Assembly (NCBI GenBank): GCA_019634735.1
Contig: JAHCAT010000012.1
Coordinates: forward strand, 62,001 to 126,000
DNA: 64,000 bases
Source of the DNA: Lysobacterales bacterium
Lineage (GTDB): Bacteria; Pseudomonadota; Gammaproteobacteria; Xanthomonadales; UBA2363
Reading direction: 5' to 3'
Shown: piece after piece, positions 18,529 to 30,313 of the stretch
Position numbering within the stretch: position 1 is the first letter of the stretch
Layout of the letters: the number at the start of each line of letters is the position of its first letter
The notes under the pieces: model-generated
Told to the model about the DNA's origin: nothing
The model's database searches: none
The model's input: the letters and a program-made list of their open reading frames with translations, nothing else
Translations under genes and position numbers: made by a program

Positions 18529-18903
18529 ATGGCCGTCAAGATCCTGATCCCGATGCTCGTCGCCACCGTCCTGGTGGCCTGCAAGCGCGACGAACCCTCG
18601 CCGCCACCCGCCACGCCCGAGCCGGTGGCGGTACCGCCGGCCGACCAGGCGCGCGCCCATGCGGAGGCTGCTGCTGCAGCTGCCCGCCAGGTTGGCGGGG
18701 AGGCGGTGCAGGCCGCACAAGCCAGTGCCGATGCCGCCGCCGAGAAGATGGAGGAGGCCGCCCAGGCGATCTCCGAGTCCGCCAGCGAGGCGGTGGAAGC
18801 CGGCAAGCACGAAGCGGCCGAGGTGCTGCAGCGTGCCGAGGAAGCCGTGGAAGAGGCCCGCCGCAAGCTCGAAGAGGCGGCCGAAGAGGATTCCGAGCGC
18901 TGA
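18529..18903 (+). CDS. Small Ala/Glu-rich helical lipoprotein
   Basis: 124 residues. A short signal peptide ends in the lipobox LVAC with C18 as the lipidated residue. A Pro-rich linker (residues 22-40) follows. The rest is almost entirely Ala, Glu, Lys and Arg in a heptad-like helical pattern, e.g. SASEAVEAGKHEAAEVLQRA and EAVEEARRKLEEAAEEDS. The shape recalls coiled-coil lipoproteins of the outer membrane, but no family is recognised. It has its own strong ribosome-binding site (AGGAGGA) and extended -10. A 10-bp perfect inverted repeat follows the stop directly. Confidence 0.75.
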   Translation: MAVKILIPMLVATVLVACKRDEPSPPPATPEPVAVPPADQARAHAEAAAAAARQVGGEAVQAAQASADAAAEKMEEAAQAISESASEAVEAGKHEAAEVLQRAEEAVEEARRKLEEAAEEDSER

Positions 18904-18913
18904 GCGACCGCAA

Positions 18914-18936
18914 CCGGCCGGTCGCGGACCGGCCGG
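18914..18936 (+). terminator. Hairpin after the small lipoprotein gene
   Basis: CCGGCCGGTC and GACCGGCCGG form a perfect 10-bp stem with a 3-base loop, 10 bp past the lipoprotein stop. There is no T-run, so it may be a weak or Rho-assisted terminator or an mRNA-stabilising hairpin. Confidence 0.4.
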
Positions 18937-19070
18937 TCGGCCCCGAGACGGTGACCTGCCGGCGGGCAGCCAAGCTGCCGATCCGACGCCCTGCGAGCCT
19001 GCCCGGCGCGAGCCGCGATGAACGTCGGCAAGCCGGTGGCGACTGCGACCGGAACATCCCGACCTGCCGT

Positions 19071-19096
19071 GCCCCGCCCGGGATCCCGGGCGGGGC
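19071..19096. repeat. Perfect 26-bp palindrome
   Basis: GCCCCGCCCGGGA followed directly by its exact reverse complement, with a GGATCC centre. It can form a 10-bp or longer hairpin. It lacks a T-run and lies about 250 bp ahead of the diguanylate cyclase. Confidence 0.75.
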
Positions 19097-19347
19097 TTAC
19101 CCGCAGCGGCCGGGGGCCTGGACCGGTTCCGGGAAGACCTGGTCCGCGTTGCGACCGCAGGGATCGCGCCAGGCGCGGGCAACCGGCGCTCCGTATGGGG
19201 TCCAGCGCAGTCGGCTCGACCCTGCCCGGGCAACCGCCCCCGTCCGCGGACGCGCCTTCGGCGTGGTTCCGTTCCCGGCAGCGCATCGGGTACCCTGAGC
19301 GCCAAGATCGGTCGCCCCCGGCACCCTTGCCGCAGCCGGGGGTGCGC

Positions 19348-20853
19348 ATGGATTGCCCCGGACGGTACCTGCCAATGATGGCCAGCACGCCCGCCGACGC
19401 CCGACCTGGCATCCGCGCCATCGCGCTGGCACTGCATGTTGCGGTGTTCGCCGCCTGGCTCCTGGCCTTCCTCGCCGCCTGGCTGCTCGAGTACGCGCCG
19501 CACGCCAGCCTCTGGTTCCCGCCCGCGGCGGTCAGCTTCGCGGCGCTGCTGGTGCTGGGGATGCGCGCCCTGCCCGTGTTGTGGCTGGCCGGCGCCCTGG
19601 CGACGGTGCTGGCCGACCGCATGTACGACCAGAACGCCGAGCCCGGCGTCCTGGCCCTGGCCGCACTGGGTTTCGCCGCTGTCCATACCGCGGCCTACGC
19701 GATCCCGGCGATGCTCCTGCGGCGCTTCGCCTGGGGCGCATCGGCGCCGACCACACCGGCCAAGATCACCCTGTTCCTGCTGGGTGGCCTGCTTGGCAGC
19801 GGACTCGCCGCCCTGGGCGGCGCGCTCAGCCTGCGCCTGACCGGCCTGATCGAACCCGACCAGTGGCTGCCTCTGCTGGCGCCGTGGTGGATCGGCGACT
19901 ACGCCGGCCTGCTCACCCTGGGCCCCCTGGCGGCGGTGACGCTCAACCGCGCTGCCGTCGCAGCCGGCCTGCCGGAGCGGGCGGGCAAGCTGCGCTTCGG
20001 CGCGCCGGCACCGATCGGCAACCTTGGCCGGACCTGGCTGCTCAAGGTGCTCCTGCTGCTGGGCGGCTCGGCCGCCCTGCTGGCCGCCTCCGCCCTGGTC
20101 GAGCAGCCGCAGACCCTGATCTTCTGCCTGTTCGCCGCACTGGTGGTGCAGCTGTGGATCGTGCACAGCGAGCCGGAGATGGGCGTGCTCCTGGCGATCG
20201 CAGGCTTCACCGTGCTGCTGGTCGGCGCCACTGCCGTCCTCGAGCTCGGCGAGCACGCCCTGGTCCTGCAGTTCGTGCTGATCACGCTCGCCGCCAACAG
20301 CTACTTCGGTCTGGCGGTGCCGGCCCTGTATGGCGACAACGAACGCCTGCGTCGCCTGGTCACCCACGACACGCTGACCGGCGCCCTGTCGCGTCGCTTC
20401 TTCGAGGAAGGCGCGCGCGCGGCGATCGCCGTCGCGCGCCGGCGCGGCGAGCCGGTGGTGCTGGTCATGGTCGACGTCGACCGCCTGAAGGAGATCAACG
20501 ACGGCGCCGGCCACGCCGCCGGCGATGCCGCTCTGCTCAGGGTGGCCAGCACCTGCGCCGCGCATGTCCGGCCGGGCGACCTGATCGGCCGGCTGAGCGG
20601 CGACGAGTTCGCCCTGCTGCTGCCCGGCGCCGCGATGGCCGAGGCGGCCGGTATCGTCCATGCCATCCGCGGGGCCCTGGCCGACCTGCCCCTGGGCCCG
20701 GCAGGCCCGGTCACCGCCAGCTTCGGACTGTCCGCCCTGGAGTCCGGCGACGACGGCTACGACAGTCTGATGGTCCGTGCCGACCGCGCCATGTATGCGG
20801 TCAAGCCCGGCCGCGGCGAGCGGCATGCCCAGGTCCTGGAGGCGATCGACTGA
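19348..20853 (+). CDS. MASE1-GGDEF membrane diguanylate cyclase
   Basis: About 501 residues. The N-terminal two thirds is a MASE1-type integral membrane sensor, with the signature ASLWFPPAAVSFAALLVLG and around eight helices. The C-terminal GGDEF domain has THDTLTGALSRRFFEE, VDVDRLKEINDGAGH and the active site RLSGDEFALLL. SGDEF in place of GGDEF is found in active enzymes. An RxxD inhibitory site (RPGD) sits five residues before it, so product feedback is likely. It would make c-di-GMP in response to a membrane signal. Start is uncertain: ATG at 19348, 19375 or 19378. It lies between leucine-catabolic genes, with no clear operon link. Confidence 0.88.
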   Translation: MDCPGRYLPMMASTPADARPGIRAIALALHVAVFAAWLLAFLAAWLLEYAPHASLWFPPAAVSFAALLVLGMRALPVLWLAGALATVLADRMYDQNAEPGVLALAALGFAAVHTAAYAIPAMLLRRFAWGASAPTTPAKITLFLLGGLLGSGLAALGGALSLRLTGLIEPDQWLPLLAPWWIGDYAGLLTLGPLAAVTLNRAAVAAGLPERAGKLRFGAPAPIGNLGRTWLLKVLLLLGGSAALLAASALVEQPQTLIFCLFAALVVQLWIVHSEPEMGVLLAIAGFTVLLVGATAVLELGEHALVLQFVLITLAANSYFGLAVPALYGDNERLRRLVTHDTLTGALSRRFFEEGARAAIAVARRRGEPVVLVMVDVDRLKEINDGAGHAAGDAALLRVASTCAAHVRPGDLIGRLSGDEFALLLPGAAMAEAAGIVHAIRGALADLPLGPAGPVTASFGLSALESGDDGYDSLMVRADRAMYAVKPGRGERHAQVLEAID

Positions 20854-20937
20854 GCGTGCCGCCTGCACCGCGCCTCGGGTGACGGCGGCAACGGCATTGT
20901 GGTTTCATGCGGGGTCCCTACACGCGCGCGAGCACGC

Positions 20938-22545
20938 ATGCCGGTCCTGACCAGCCAGATCGATCCCCGCGGCGAGGAGTTCCGCCGCAACGCCGACCAC
21001 CTGCGCGGCCTGGTCGATGACCTGCGCGCGCAGATGGCGGCAGCCGCCGAGGGCGGCGGCGCCAAGGCCCGCGACAAGCACACCGCGCGCGGCAAGCTGC
21101 TGCCGCGCGAGCGCATCCGCGCCCTGCTCGACCCCGGCTCGCCGTTCCTGGAACTGTCGCCCCTGGCCGCGCACGGCATGTACGACGGCGCCGCGCCGGG
21201 CGCCGGGGTGGTCACCGGCATCGGCCGGGTCGCCGGCACCGAGGTGATGGTGGTCGCCAACGACGCCACCGTGAAGGGCGGCACCTACTTCCCGGTGACG
21301 GTTAAGAAGCACCTGCGCGCGCAGGAGATCGCCCTGGAGAACCACCTGCCCTGCGTGTACCTGGTGGACTCCGGCGGCGCCTTCCTGCCGCTGCAGGACG
21401 AGGTCTTCCCCGACCGCGACCATTTCGGCCGGATCTTCTACAACCAGGCGCGGCTGAGCGCCCGCAACATCCCGCAGGTCGCGGTGGTGATGGGCTCGTG
21501 CACCGCCGGCGGCGCCTACGTGCCGGCGATGAGCGACGAGACCGTGATCGTCCGCGAGCAAGGCACTATCTTCCTGGGCGGCCCGCCGCTGGTGAAGGCG
21601 GCCACCGGCGAAGTGGTCGACGCCGAGGCCCTGGGCGGCGCCGACGTGCACACCGCGATCTCCGGTGTCGCCGACCACTACGCCGAGAACGACCAGCACG
21701 CCCTGGCGATCGCCCGCGACATCGTCGCCCACCTCAACCGCCGCAAGGCGATGCCGGCCGCGCTGCGCGAGCCGCGCGAGCCGCTCTACGATCCCGCCGA
21801 ACTGTACGGCGTGCTGCCGCCCGACACCCGCCAGCCCTACGACGTGCGCGAAGTCATCGCCCGCATCGTCGACGGCAGCGAGCTGCAGGAGTTCAAGCCG
21901 CGCTACGGCAAGACCCTGGTCACCGGCTTCGCCCACATCCACGGCTACCCGGTCGGCATCGTCGCCAACAACGGCATCCTGTTCGCCGAGAGCGCGCTCA
22001 AGGGCGCGCACTTCATCGAGCTGTGCAACCAGCGCGACATCCCGCTGGTGTTCCTGCAGAACATCACCGGCTTCATGGTCGGCCGCAAGTACGAGAACGC
22101 CGGCATCGCCAAGGACGGCGCCAAGATGGTGACCGCGGTGGCCTGCTCGCACGTGCCCAAGTTCACCGTGCTGATCGGCGGCAGCTTCGGTGCCGGCAAC
22201 TACGCGATGTGCGGACGCGGCTACCAGCCGCGCTTCCTGTGGATGTGGCCGAACGCACGGATCTCGGTGATGGGCGGCGAACAGGCCGCCGGCGTGCTGG
22301 CCACGGTGCGCCGCGACGGCATCGAGGCCGGCGGCGGGCAGTGGCCGAAGGACGAGGAGGAGGCCTTCAAGGCGCCGATCCGGGATCAGTACGAGCGCCA
22401 GGGCCACCCCTACTACGCCACTGCGCGGCTGTGGGACGACGGCGTGATCGACCCCGCCGACACCCGCCGGGTGCTCGGCCTGGCGCTGTCGGCCGCCTTC
22501 AACGCCCCGATCGAGAAGGACCGCTTCGGTGTCTTCCGCATGTAG
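20938..22545 (+). CDS. liuB: Methylcrotonyl-CoA carboxylase, carboxyltransferase (beta) subunit
   Basis: 535 residues. It transfers CO2 from biotin to 3-methylcrotonyl-CoA, giving 3-methylglutaconyl-CoA, in leucine breakdown. Crotonase-like carboxyltransferase motifs: [54 protein letters not shown] and [13 protein letters not shown]. The N-terminus and the ITGFMVG form fit the methylcrotonyl rather than the propionyl enzyme. Its partner alpha subunit (liuD) and hydratase (liuC) follow on the same strand. Its last 17 bp overlap a lipoprotein gene that starts with GTG. Confidence 0.94.
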   Translation: MPVLTSQIDPRGEEFRRNADHLRGLVDDLRAQMAAAAEGGGAKARDKHTARGKLLPRERIRALLDPGSPFLELSPLAAHGMYDGAAPGAGVVTGIGRVAGTEVMVVANDATVKGGTYFPVTVKKHLRAQEIALENHLPCVYLVDSGGAFLPLQDEVFPDRDHFGRIFYNQARLSARNIPQVAVVMGSCTAGGAYVPAMSDETVIVREQGTIFLGGPPLVKAATGEVVDAEALGGADVHTAISGVADHYAENDQHALAIARDIVAHLNRRKAMPAALREPREPLYDPAELYGVLPPDTRQPYDVREVIARIVDGSELQEFKPRYGKTLVTGFAHIHGYPVGIVANNGILFAESALKGAHFIELCNQRDIPLVFLQNITGFMVGRKYENAGIAKDGAKMVTAVACSHVPKFTVLIGGSFGAGNYAMCGRGYQPRFLWMWPNARISVMGGEQAAGVLATVRRDGIEAGGGQWPKDEEEAFKAPIRDQYERQGHPYYATARLWDDGVIDPADTRRVLGLALSAAFNAPIEKDRFGVFRM

Positions 22546-23395
22546 GCGCGCGCCGCTGCCGGCAGCGGCAGCCTGGCTGCTGCCGCTGCTCCTGCTCTCG
22601 GCCTGCAACGCAGGCGCGCCGACCCGTGGCGCCGCGCAGGCGCCGCAGGCGGAACCGGCGCCGGACCCGGTGGTGGCGCGCGCGCCCCAGGGCGCCGTGC
22701 AGGTGCCGGAGAACCCTGCCGGCTTCGAGCTGGACGGCAGCCACCACTACCCCGACCCGGCCCATGGCAGCGCCTGGCGCTACGTGACCGACAGCCACCC
22801 CGACCTGCGGGTCGACGCCTACGTGTATCCCGGCGGCATCTGGCCCGACGACGCCCGGGCCGGCGACGCACTGCTGGCACAGATGCGCGGCGAAGTGGAT
22901 GCCGCGGTCGAGGGCGGCCTGTACACGCTGCTCGAGGAACCGCGCCGCTTCCGCAACCGGGTCGCGTTGCCCACAGGTCCCGTGGCCGGCCGCCACCTGC
23001 GCATGGTGGTGAGCAAGGACGATGCCGAGTACATCTCCTACGCCCACCTGTTCTACCTGCCGCCGTACACGGTCAAGGTGCGCAGCACGTTCCCCGCTTA
23101 CGGCAACACCTCCTACGACGCCCGCCTGAAGGCGCTGGTGCAGGCCTTCGTCGGCGGCCTTCGGATCGACCCTTCGGTGCGCTGCCGGCCCGTCAAGGTG
23201 CACCTGGGCACGCCCGGCAAGGCCGGCTGGGTCGGCAAGGACGGCCGCGACATCGTGGTCCAGCCGGGCAGCGGCGACGACGACCTGTTCGCGCTGGCCC
23301 GGGTCGCCGAGCAGCGCTCCCGGGACGCCGGCTGTCCGGTCGGCGGTGCCGCGACCGAAGCTCCCTCCCTTTCCCATGTCCCGGATCCGCCATGA
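22529..23395 (+). CDS. Predicted secreted lipoprotein within the leucine-degradation operon
   Basis: 288 residues. GTG at 22529 lies inside the liuB 3' end and gives a signal peptide with the stretch [18 protein letters not shown] and lipid-bearing C26. An Ala/Pro-rich linker is followed by a compact domain of about 200 residues with no family I recognise ([32 protein letters not shown]). Its stop overlaps the liuC start (ATGA), so it is translated as part of the operon. A cell-envelope lipoprotein is unexpected among soluble CoA enzymes; its role is unknown. Confidence 0.7.
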   Translation: MSSACRRAPLPAAAAWLLPLLLLSACNAGAPTRGAAQAPQAEPAPDPVVARAPQGAVQVPENPAGFELDGSHHYPDPAHGSAWRYVTDSHPDLRVDAYVYPGGIWPDDARAGDALLAQMRGEVDAAVEGGLYTLLEEPRRFRNRVALPTGPVAGRHLRMVVSKDDAEYISYAHLFYLPPYTVKVRSTFPAYGNTSYDARLKALVQAFVGGLRIDPSVRCRPVKVHLGTPGKAGWVGKDGRDIVVQPGSGDDDLFALARVAEQRSRDAGCPVGGAATEAPSLSHVPDPP

Positions 23396-24177
23396 CCGAG
23401 CCCGTGCTCATCGACACCGATGACGGTGTCGCCACCCTCACGCTCAACCGCCCGCGCGTGCACAACGCCTTCGACGACGTCCTGGTCGAGGCGCTGACCG
23501 AGGCCCTCAAATCGGTCGAGTCCGAGCGCGCCGTCCGCGCCGTGGTGCTGACCGGCGAAGGGGCGTCGTTCTCGGCCGGCGCCGACCTCAACTGGATGCG
23601 GCGCATGGTCGCCGCCGGCGAAAAGGACAACCGCAAGGACGCCCGCCGCCTGGCCAAGCTGATGCGCACCCTGAACCACCTGGCCAAGCCGACCGTGGCG
23701 CGCGTCAACGGCCCGGCCTATGGCGGCGGCGTCGGCCTGGTCGCCTGTTGCGACATCGCCATCGCCGCGAAGGAGGCGAAGTTCGGCCTGACCGAGGTGC
23801 GCCTGGGCCTGGTGCCGGCGGCGATCTCGCCGCACGTGATCGACGCCATCGGCGGCCGCCAGGCGCGCCGCTGGTTCCTGACCGGCGAGATCTTCGACGC
23901 CGAGGCGGCGCTGCGCATGGGCCTGGTCCACCAGGTGGTGCCGGCGCGCCAGCTCGGTACCGCGGTCGAGGCCCAGCTCGCCCTGCTGCGCGGCGCAGGG
24001 CCCGAGGCCGTGGTCCAGGCCAAGGCGCTGGTGCAGCGCGTCCTGCACCCGGACGGCAAGGCACGGCGCAGCCTGGACGAGGACAACGCCGACCTGATCG
24101 CCCGCCTGCGCGTCTCGCCCGAGGGCCAGGAGGGCCTCACCGCCTTCCTGGCCAAGCGCCGCCCGTCCTGGCAGTGA
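23392..24177 (+). CDS. liuC: Methylglutaconyl-CoA hydratase (enoyl-CoA hydratase family)
   Basis: 261 residues, crotonase superfamily. It hydrates 3-methylglutaconyl-CoA to HMG-CoA in leucine degradation. The oxyanion-hole and active-site stretches are GEGASFSAGADLNWMRRM, typical of AUH/LiuC-type hydratases, and GPAYGGGVGLVACCDIAIA. The acidic catalytic residue lies in FGLTEVRLGLVPAAISPHV. It sits between the lipoprotein (4-bp overlap) and liuD (94 bp downstream), the usual liu gene neighbourhood. An HMG-CoA lyase gene (liuE), which would complete the path, is not seen in the window. Confidence 0.92.
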   Translation: MTEPVLIDTDDGVATLTLNRPRVHNAFDDVLVEALTEALKSVESERAVRAVVLTGEGASFSAGADLNWMRRMVAAGEKDNRKDARRLAKLMRTLNHLAKPTVARVNGPAYGGGVGLVACCDIAIAAKEAKFGLTEVRLGLVPAAISPHVIDAIGGRQARRWFLTGEIFDAEAALRMGLVHQVVPARQLGTAVEAQLALLRGAGPEAVVQAKALVQRVLHPDGKARRSLDEDNADLIARLRVSPEGQEGLTAFLAKRRPSWQ

Positions 24178-24271
24178 GCCCGCCGGCCGTGCCGCCGATG
24201 CGCCCTTGCCCGCCCCGTTGCGCCGCCGCGGCACGCGGCCGCCCCGACCCAGCCCACCGCCCGGGAATCCC

Positions 24272-26272
<2,001 letters not shown>

Positions 26273-26809
26273 CCCGGACCCTTCGAGAGGATCTGGTTGG
26301 CGTCGTTCATCAGCCCACTGCCAGGCGGCGTGTGGCCAGTGCGACGGCACCGCACTTCTCCCCTCCCCCGCCTGCGGGGGAGGGGCGGGGGAGAGGGCCG
26401 CCCCAGCCAGCGCGCGCCGCGGGGCCGGCAACGATGCAGATTGGGCAGGGTGCCGGCCCGCACCCCCCGACCCCTCTCCCAAGGAGGGAGAGGAGCACAG
26501 CGCGCTCTGCGCACCGGACATCGGATCCTGGCATTTGGTCCCCGATCCTTAGCTGAGACACGACGCCGATCAGGTCGGGAGGCCGCGTAGTGGGGCCGGT
26601 GAAGTTCGGTAGCCGCACTGGCGGCCGTCACGGGATGTTCGGGCGACGACAAGGCACCGCAGGCCTGCCCGGGATCACGGCGGCTGCCACGCTGCGTCCA
26701 GCGTCCTGCGCCTTGCCCAGGCTGAACGGCCCATCGCGTTCGTCTCGTCCGCGGAGACCGGCCTGCGCCACACTTCGACCATGGACTCAGATCGCGTCCG
26801 CCCCAGCCC
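26273..26809. other. 537-bp non-coding gap with hairpin elements
   Basis: No gene is supported. It contains one copy of the dispersed hairpin element (26352-26400) and the attached module upstream of it (about 26286-26351, shared with the copy at 38324). It also holds a separate 8-bp hairpin at 26473-26493 (CCTCTCCC / GGGAGAGG, 5-base loop). Any of these could end transcription from liuD. Confidence 0.6.
26352..26400 (+). repeat. Dispersed GC hairpin element, copy 1
   Basis: Reads GCACTTCTCC, then a perfect 12-bp stem (CCCCTCCCCCGC, loop CT), then a cGGGGGAGAGGGCC tail. Same element as at 30314, 37937, 38324, 45921, 47028, 47157, 47803 and 51554. All copies are at or between gene ends. Confidence 0.9.
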
Positions 26810-27931
26810 ATGACCGCCCCCACCACCCGCGGCTTCCGTCCGGGGCCGGCGCGCGGGCGGGGCGCGCCGGACAATCGCGAGGGTCGCCACGCCACAGCGC
26901 ACACGGCGCTGGAGGACGACGGCTGGGGGCCGCCGGCGCCGGTCGAGGGCGAGCCCGCCGGCGATCCGCCGGACGGCCAGGTGGCGACGGTGGTGCAGGC
27001 CGAGACCGCGCGCAGCCTGGTGCAGCGCAACGAATCGGGCGATGCCGGGCCGGCCGCGACGGTGAATCCCTACCGCGGCTGCGAGCACGGCTGCATCTAC
27101 TGCTACGCGCGGCCCAACCACAGTCGACTGGACCTGTCGCCGGGCCTGGACTTCGAGACCCGGCTGTTCGCCAAGACCAATGCCGCCGAACTGCTGCGCA
27201 CCGAGCTGCGCCGGCCCGGCTACCGGCCGGTGCCGGTGATGCTGGGCGCGGCCACCGACGGCTGGCAGCCGATCGAGCGCAGCCATCGGCTCAGCCGCGC
27301 GCTGCTGGAGGTGTTCGCGCAGTGCCGGCACCCGGTGCAGATCGTCACCAAGGCGGCCCTGGTCGAGCGCGACCTCGACCTGCTGGCGCCGATGGCGGCA
27401 CAGGGCCTGGTCGCGGTCACGGTGTCGATCACCACCCTGGACACCGACCTGGCGCGGCGCATGGAACCGCGCGCCAGCGCCCCTGCCCGGCGGCTGCGCA
27501 CCATCGAGACCCTGGCCGCCGCCGGCATCCCGGTGGGCGTCAACGTCGCGCCGGTGGTGCCGGTGCTGACCGACCACGAGCTCGAGGCGATCCTGGCCGC
27601 TGCGGCGCAGGCCGGCGCCGGCCATGCCGGCTGGGTGCTGTTGCGCCTGCCCTGGGAAGTGGCGCCGCTGTTCCGCGACTGGCTGGCCCTGCACTACCCG
27701 CTGAAGGCCGCGCACGTGATGGCGCGCATGCAGGACCTGCGCGGCGGTCGCGACTACGACAGCCGCTTCGGCACCCGCATGCGCGGCGAGGGCCCGTTGG
27801 CCGACCTGCTGGCGCAGCGCTTCCAGCGCGCCTGCCGGCGGCTGGGCCTGGCCAGCGGCGGGCCGGCCCTGGACAGCAGCCAGTTCCGGCCGCCGCCCGA
27901 CGACCGCCAGCCGGACCTGTTCGCAACCTGA
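26810..27931 (+). CDS. PA0069-family radical SAM protein
   Basis: 373 residues. The iron-sulfur cluster motif is CEHGCIYCYA (C-x3-C-x2-C) in the family context TVNPYRGCEHGC, followed by PNHSRLDLSPGLDFETRLFA. A TIM-barrel-like core carries GAATDGWQPIE and VTKAALVERDLDLL. Members (PA0069, Rv2578c) resemble spore photoproduct lyase-related radical SAM proteins; the reaction is not established. ATG at 26810 is used. The first 55 residues are variable and charged. It stands alone, convergent with the MFS gene. Confidence 0.88.
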   Translation: MTAPTTRGFRPGPARGRGAPDNREGRHATAHTALEDDGWGPPAPVEGEPAGDPPDGQVATVVQAETARSLVQRNESGDAGPAATVNPYRGCEHGCIYCYARPNHSRLDLSPGLDFETRLFAKTNAAELLRTELRRPGYRPVPVMLGAATDGWQPIERSHRLSRALLEVFAQCRHPVQIVTKAALVERDLDLLAPMAAQGLVAVTVSITTLDTDLARRMEPRASAPARRLRTIETLAAAGIPVGVNVAPVVPVLTDHELEAILAAAAQAGAGHAGWVLLRLPWEVAPLFRDWLALHYPLKAAHVMARMQDLRGGRDYDSRFGTRMRGEGPLADLLAQRFQRACRRLGLASGGPALDSSQFRPPPDDRQPDLFAT

Positions 27932-27991
27932 GCGTCGCGCCGACGCCTGGCGCCTGAGCCGGCGAGAAGTGAACCTGACCCCGTTCGGTCG

Positions 27992-29422
27992 CTACGTCTG
28001 CGTCCGCGGTTCCGGCTTCTGCCCGGCCACCTCGCGGCCGGCCTGGGCACGGCCGGCCATCTCGGCGCCGGCGTCGCGCGCTAGCCTGCGCATCTGCAGT
28101 GTCGAGGCCAGCGACACCAGGCCGACGGTGAGGAAGGCGAAGGTGAAATTGATCGCCGCATCGTCCGGCTGGCCGGTCAGCGTGCCGGCCATGCTCAGGG
28201 CGTAGCCGCCGAGGGTGACGCCCAGCGCCAGGGCGATCTGCTGCGCCATCGCCACAAGGCTGCTGGCCTGGCTCATGCGGGCCTGGTCAACGTCGGCATA
28301 GGCGATGGCGTTGAGGCTGGTGAACTGCAGCGAGCGCAGGAAGCCGCTGGCCAGCAGCACGCCCACCATCAGGGCATAGGGCGTGTCGGCGCGGAACAGC
28401 CCGAACCCGCACAGCATCAGCGAGGCCACCAGCCCGTTCCAGACCAGCACCGGGCGGAACCCGAATCGATGCAACACACCCGGCGCGATCACCTTCATCG
28501 CCATCGCCCCCGCGGTCGAGGTGAAGGTGACCAGGCCCGACTCCAGCGGATCCAGGCCGAACGACAGCTGCAGCATCAACGGCAGCAGGAACGGCGTCGC
28601 GCCGATGCCGATCCGGAACAGCGAGCCACCGACCACCGCGGCGCGGAACGTCGGGATGCGCAGCAACTCCAGTTGCAGCAGCGGGTGCGCCTGCCGGCGC
28701 GCTCGGCGCACGTAGGCCGCGATCAGTCCGGCCCCGGCCAGCATGCACAGCGCCACGGCCGCTCCCGGCACCAGCTCCCGGCCCATGGCCGAAAACCCGA
28801 ACATCGCCAGCGCCAGGCCACCGGCCGACAGCAGGAAGCCCCGCACATCCAGCGGCCCGACCGGTTGCCGCAGTTCAGGGACGTGCCGCCACGCCAGCCA
28901 CATGCCGAGCAGGCCCATCGGGATGTTGATCAGGAAGATCAGGCGCCAGTGCGCATAGGTGGTGATCGCCCCGCCCAGCACCGGGCCCAGCATCGGCCCC
29001 AGCATCGCCGGGATGGTCAGCCAGCTCAGGGCGCGCACCAGCTCGGACTTCTCCACGCTGCGCAGCAGGACCAGCCGCCCCACCGGCACCATCATCGCCC
29101 CGCCCATGCCCTGCACGAAGCGTCCCGCCACCAGCAGCCCCAGGCCATCGGCGGCCGCGCAGACCAGTGAACCGACCAGGAACACCGCGATCGCGCCGAC
29201 GAACACGCGCCGCGCGCCGAAGCGGTCCGCCACCCAGCCGCTGACCGGGATGAACACCGCCAGCGCCAGCAGGTAGGTGGTGATCGCCAGCTTCAACGCC
29301 ACCGGCGCCACGCCCAGGTCCGCGGCGATCTGCGGCAGCGAGGTCGAGATCGCCGTCGAGTCCATGTTCTCGATGAACAAGGCGGTGGCGATGATCAGCG
29401 GCAGCAGGCGCTGGGGTTTCAC
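27992..29422 (-). CDS. DHA2-type MFS efflux transporter (14 helices)
   Basis: 476 residues, about 14 membrane segments, drug:proton antiporter family 2. Motif A-like VADRFGARRVF follows helix 2. Motif C is GPMLGPVLGGAITT in helix 5, and the D1 acidic motif is ENMDSTAISTSLP in helix 1. Probable export of toxic compounds driven by the proton gradient; substrate unknown. The start is GTG at 29422 (MKPQRLLPLI), directly before helix 1; no ATG is available at this position. It converges on the radical SAM gene with 60 bp between stops and no regulator next to it. Confidence 0.9.
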   Translation of the reverse strand: MKPQRLLPLIIATALFIENMDSTAISTSLPQIAADLGVAPVALKLAITTYLLALAVFIPVSGWVADRFGARRVFVGAIAVFLVGSLVCAAADGLGLLVAGRFVQGMGGAMMVPVGRLVLLRSVEKSELVRALSWLTIPAMLGPMLGPVLGGAITTYAHWRLIFLINIPMGLLGMWLAWRHVPELRQPVGPLDVRGFLLSAGGLALAMFGFSAMGRELVPGAAVALCMLAGAGLIAAYVRRARRQAHPLLQLELLRIPTFRAAVVGGSLFRIGIGATPFLLPLMLQLSFGLDPLESGLVTFTSTAGAMAMKVIAPGVLHRFGFRPVLVWNGLVASLMLCGFGLFRADTPYALMVGVLLASGFLRSLQFTSLNAIAYADVDQARMSQASSLVAMAQQIALALGVTLGGYALSMAGTLTGQPDDAAINFTFAFLTVGLVSLASTLQMRRLARDAGAEMAGRAQAGREVAGQKPEPRTQT

Positions 29423-29591
29423 GAAGCCTTTGAGCGACGACGAGGGCGCTCATTGTGAGGGGTGCGGCCTGAATCCGGCGCCGGCGCGGGTTCAGCCCCC
29501 GCCGGCCTGCCATCGCGGACGCGGTGCCCTGGCGTGGTCGCGGCCGCCGGCCGGACGCGCGGGCGATCCGGACCTCCCCGCCGCGTGCCCG

Positions 29592-29999
29592 TCAGTCGGG
29601 AGGAACCGCGGACGGGTCCATCCAGAAGGCTTCCCAGACATGGCCATCCGGGTCCGCCAGCGCGCGGCTGTACATGAAGCCGTGATCCTGTGCCGGGTTG
29701 ATGTCACTACTGCCGCCATGGGCGGCCGCGGCGGCGTTCATGGCATCCACGGCGTCGCGATCGGCCAGGGCAAGGGCCAGCATCACCTCGCTGGCCGTCG
29801 TCGGCGGGATCGGGCGGCTGGTGAAGCTGCGCCACTTCCCGTGGCTCAGCAGCATCACGTGGATGACCTCGCTCCAGACCATGCACGCCGCGGTCTCGTC
29901 CGTGAAGTGCGGGTTGTTGCTGAAGCCCAGGCCCTCGTAGAAGGCCATCGAGGCGGCAAGGTCGGCGACAGGCAGGTTGACGAAGATCATGCGGGTCAC
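29592..29999 (-). CDS. VOC-fold (glyoxalase/bleomycin-resistance-like) protein
   Basis: 135 residues of the vicinal-oxygen-chelate fold. Two beta-alpha-beta-beta units are visible: FVNLPVADLAASMAFYEGLG and the end block ALADPDGHVWEAFWMDPS. Metal-ligand candidates are His in VIHVMLLSHG and Glu in HVWEAFWM. This subfamily (PhnB-like, SFTSRPIP motif) is common and functionally unassigned. GTG at 29999 or ATG at 29990 may be the start, with no strong ribosome-binding site for either. It lies upstream of the MFS gene on the same strand, separated by 169 bp. Confidence 0.85.
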   Translation of the reverse strand: MTRMIFVNLPVADLAASMAFYEGLGFSNNPHFTDETAACMVWSEVIHVMLLSHGKWRSFTSRPIPPTTASEVMLALALADRDAVDAMNAAAAAHGGSSDINPAQDHGFMYSRALADPDGHVWEAFWMDPSAVPPD

Positions 30000-30119
30000 G
30001 GGACGGTCCAGTCGAGGGTGGATGCCACAGAGTCGAACGGCAGAGGATGGAATCGACAGGGCGATCGGATGCGCGCCGTCGATCGGACAGACCCGCTCGC
30101 ACTGGCGCTTGCAGGAGCT

Positions 30120-30290
30120 GACTGGCTTCGTCGCTCAACCAGCTTCATCGCCAGGCTCCCCGACCTCCAGCCAGCAGATTGGCTTCGTCACTCATCCAGC
30201 GTCGTGACCAGGCTTCGCTGCCTCCAGCGAGCTGATTGGCGTCGTCGCTCAGCCAGCTTCGTGGCCGGGCTTCGCTGCCTCCAGCCAGTC
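30120..30290. repeat. Three tandem 57-bp units
   Basis: Units at 30120-30176, 30177-30233 and 30234-30290 share the frame GATTGGCTTCGTCxCTCAxC and end with GCCTCCAGCxAGC. Units 2 and 3 are closer to each other than to unit 1. The period is 57 bp (19 codons) but neither strand shows a gene with a start. The start of the unit resembles the module that precedes hairpin copies 1 and 4 (TTGGCGTCGTTCATCAGCC). Confidence 0.85.
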
Positions 30291-30313
30291 GTGTGCCGCC
30301 TCGCGGCGGCACC

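Larger units (their letters stand above)
18904..19347. other. 444-bp non-coding gap with two strong palindromes
   Basis: Between the small lipoprotein and the diguanylate cyclase I see no convincing gene. The gap holds the inverted repeats at 18914-18936 and 19071-19096. An ATG at 19018 is in frame with the cyclase and would add 110 residues, but these are Pro/Arg-rich and run through the palindrome, so it is not used. Confidence 0.6.

Noticed and set aside
30145..30290. 19-residue repeat peptide from the 57-bp units
   Set aside because: The period is a multiple of three, but no start or ribosome-binding site fits and the frame runs through the hairpin element and over the YCII gene on the same strand.
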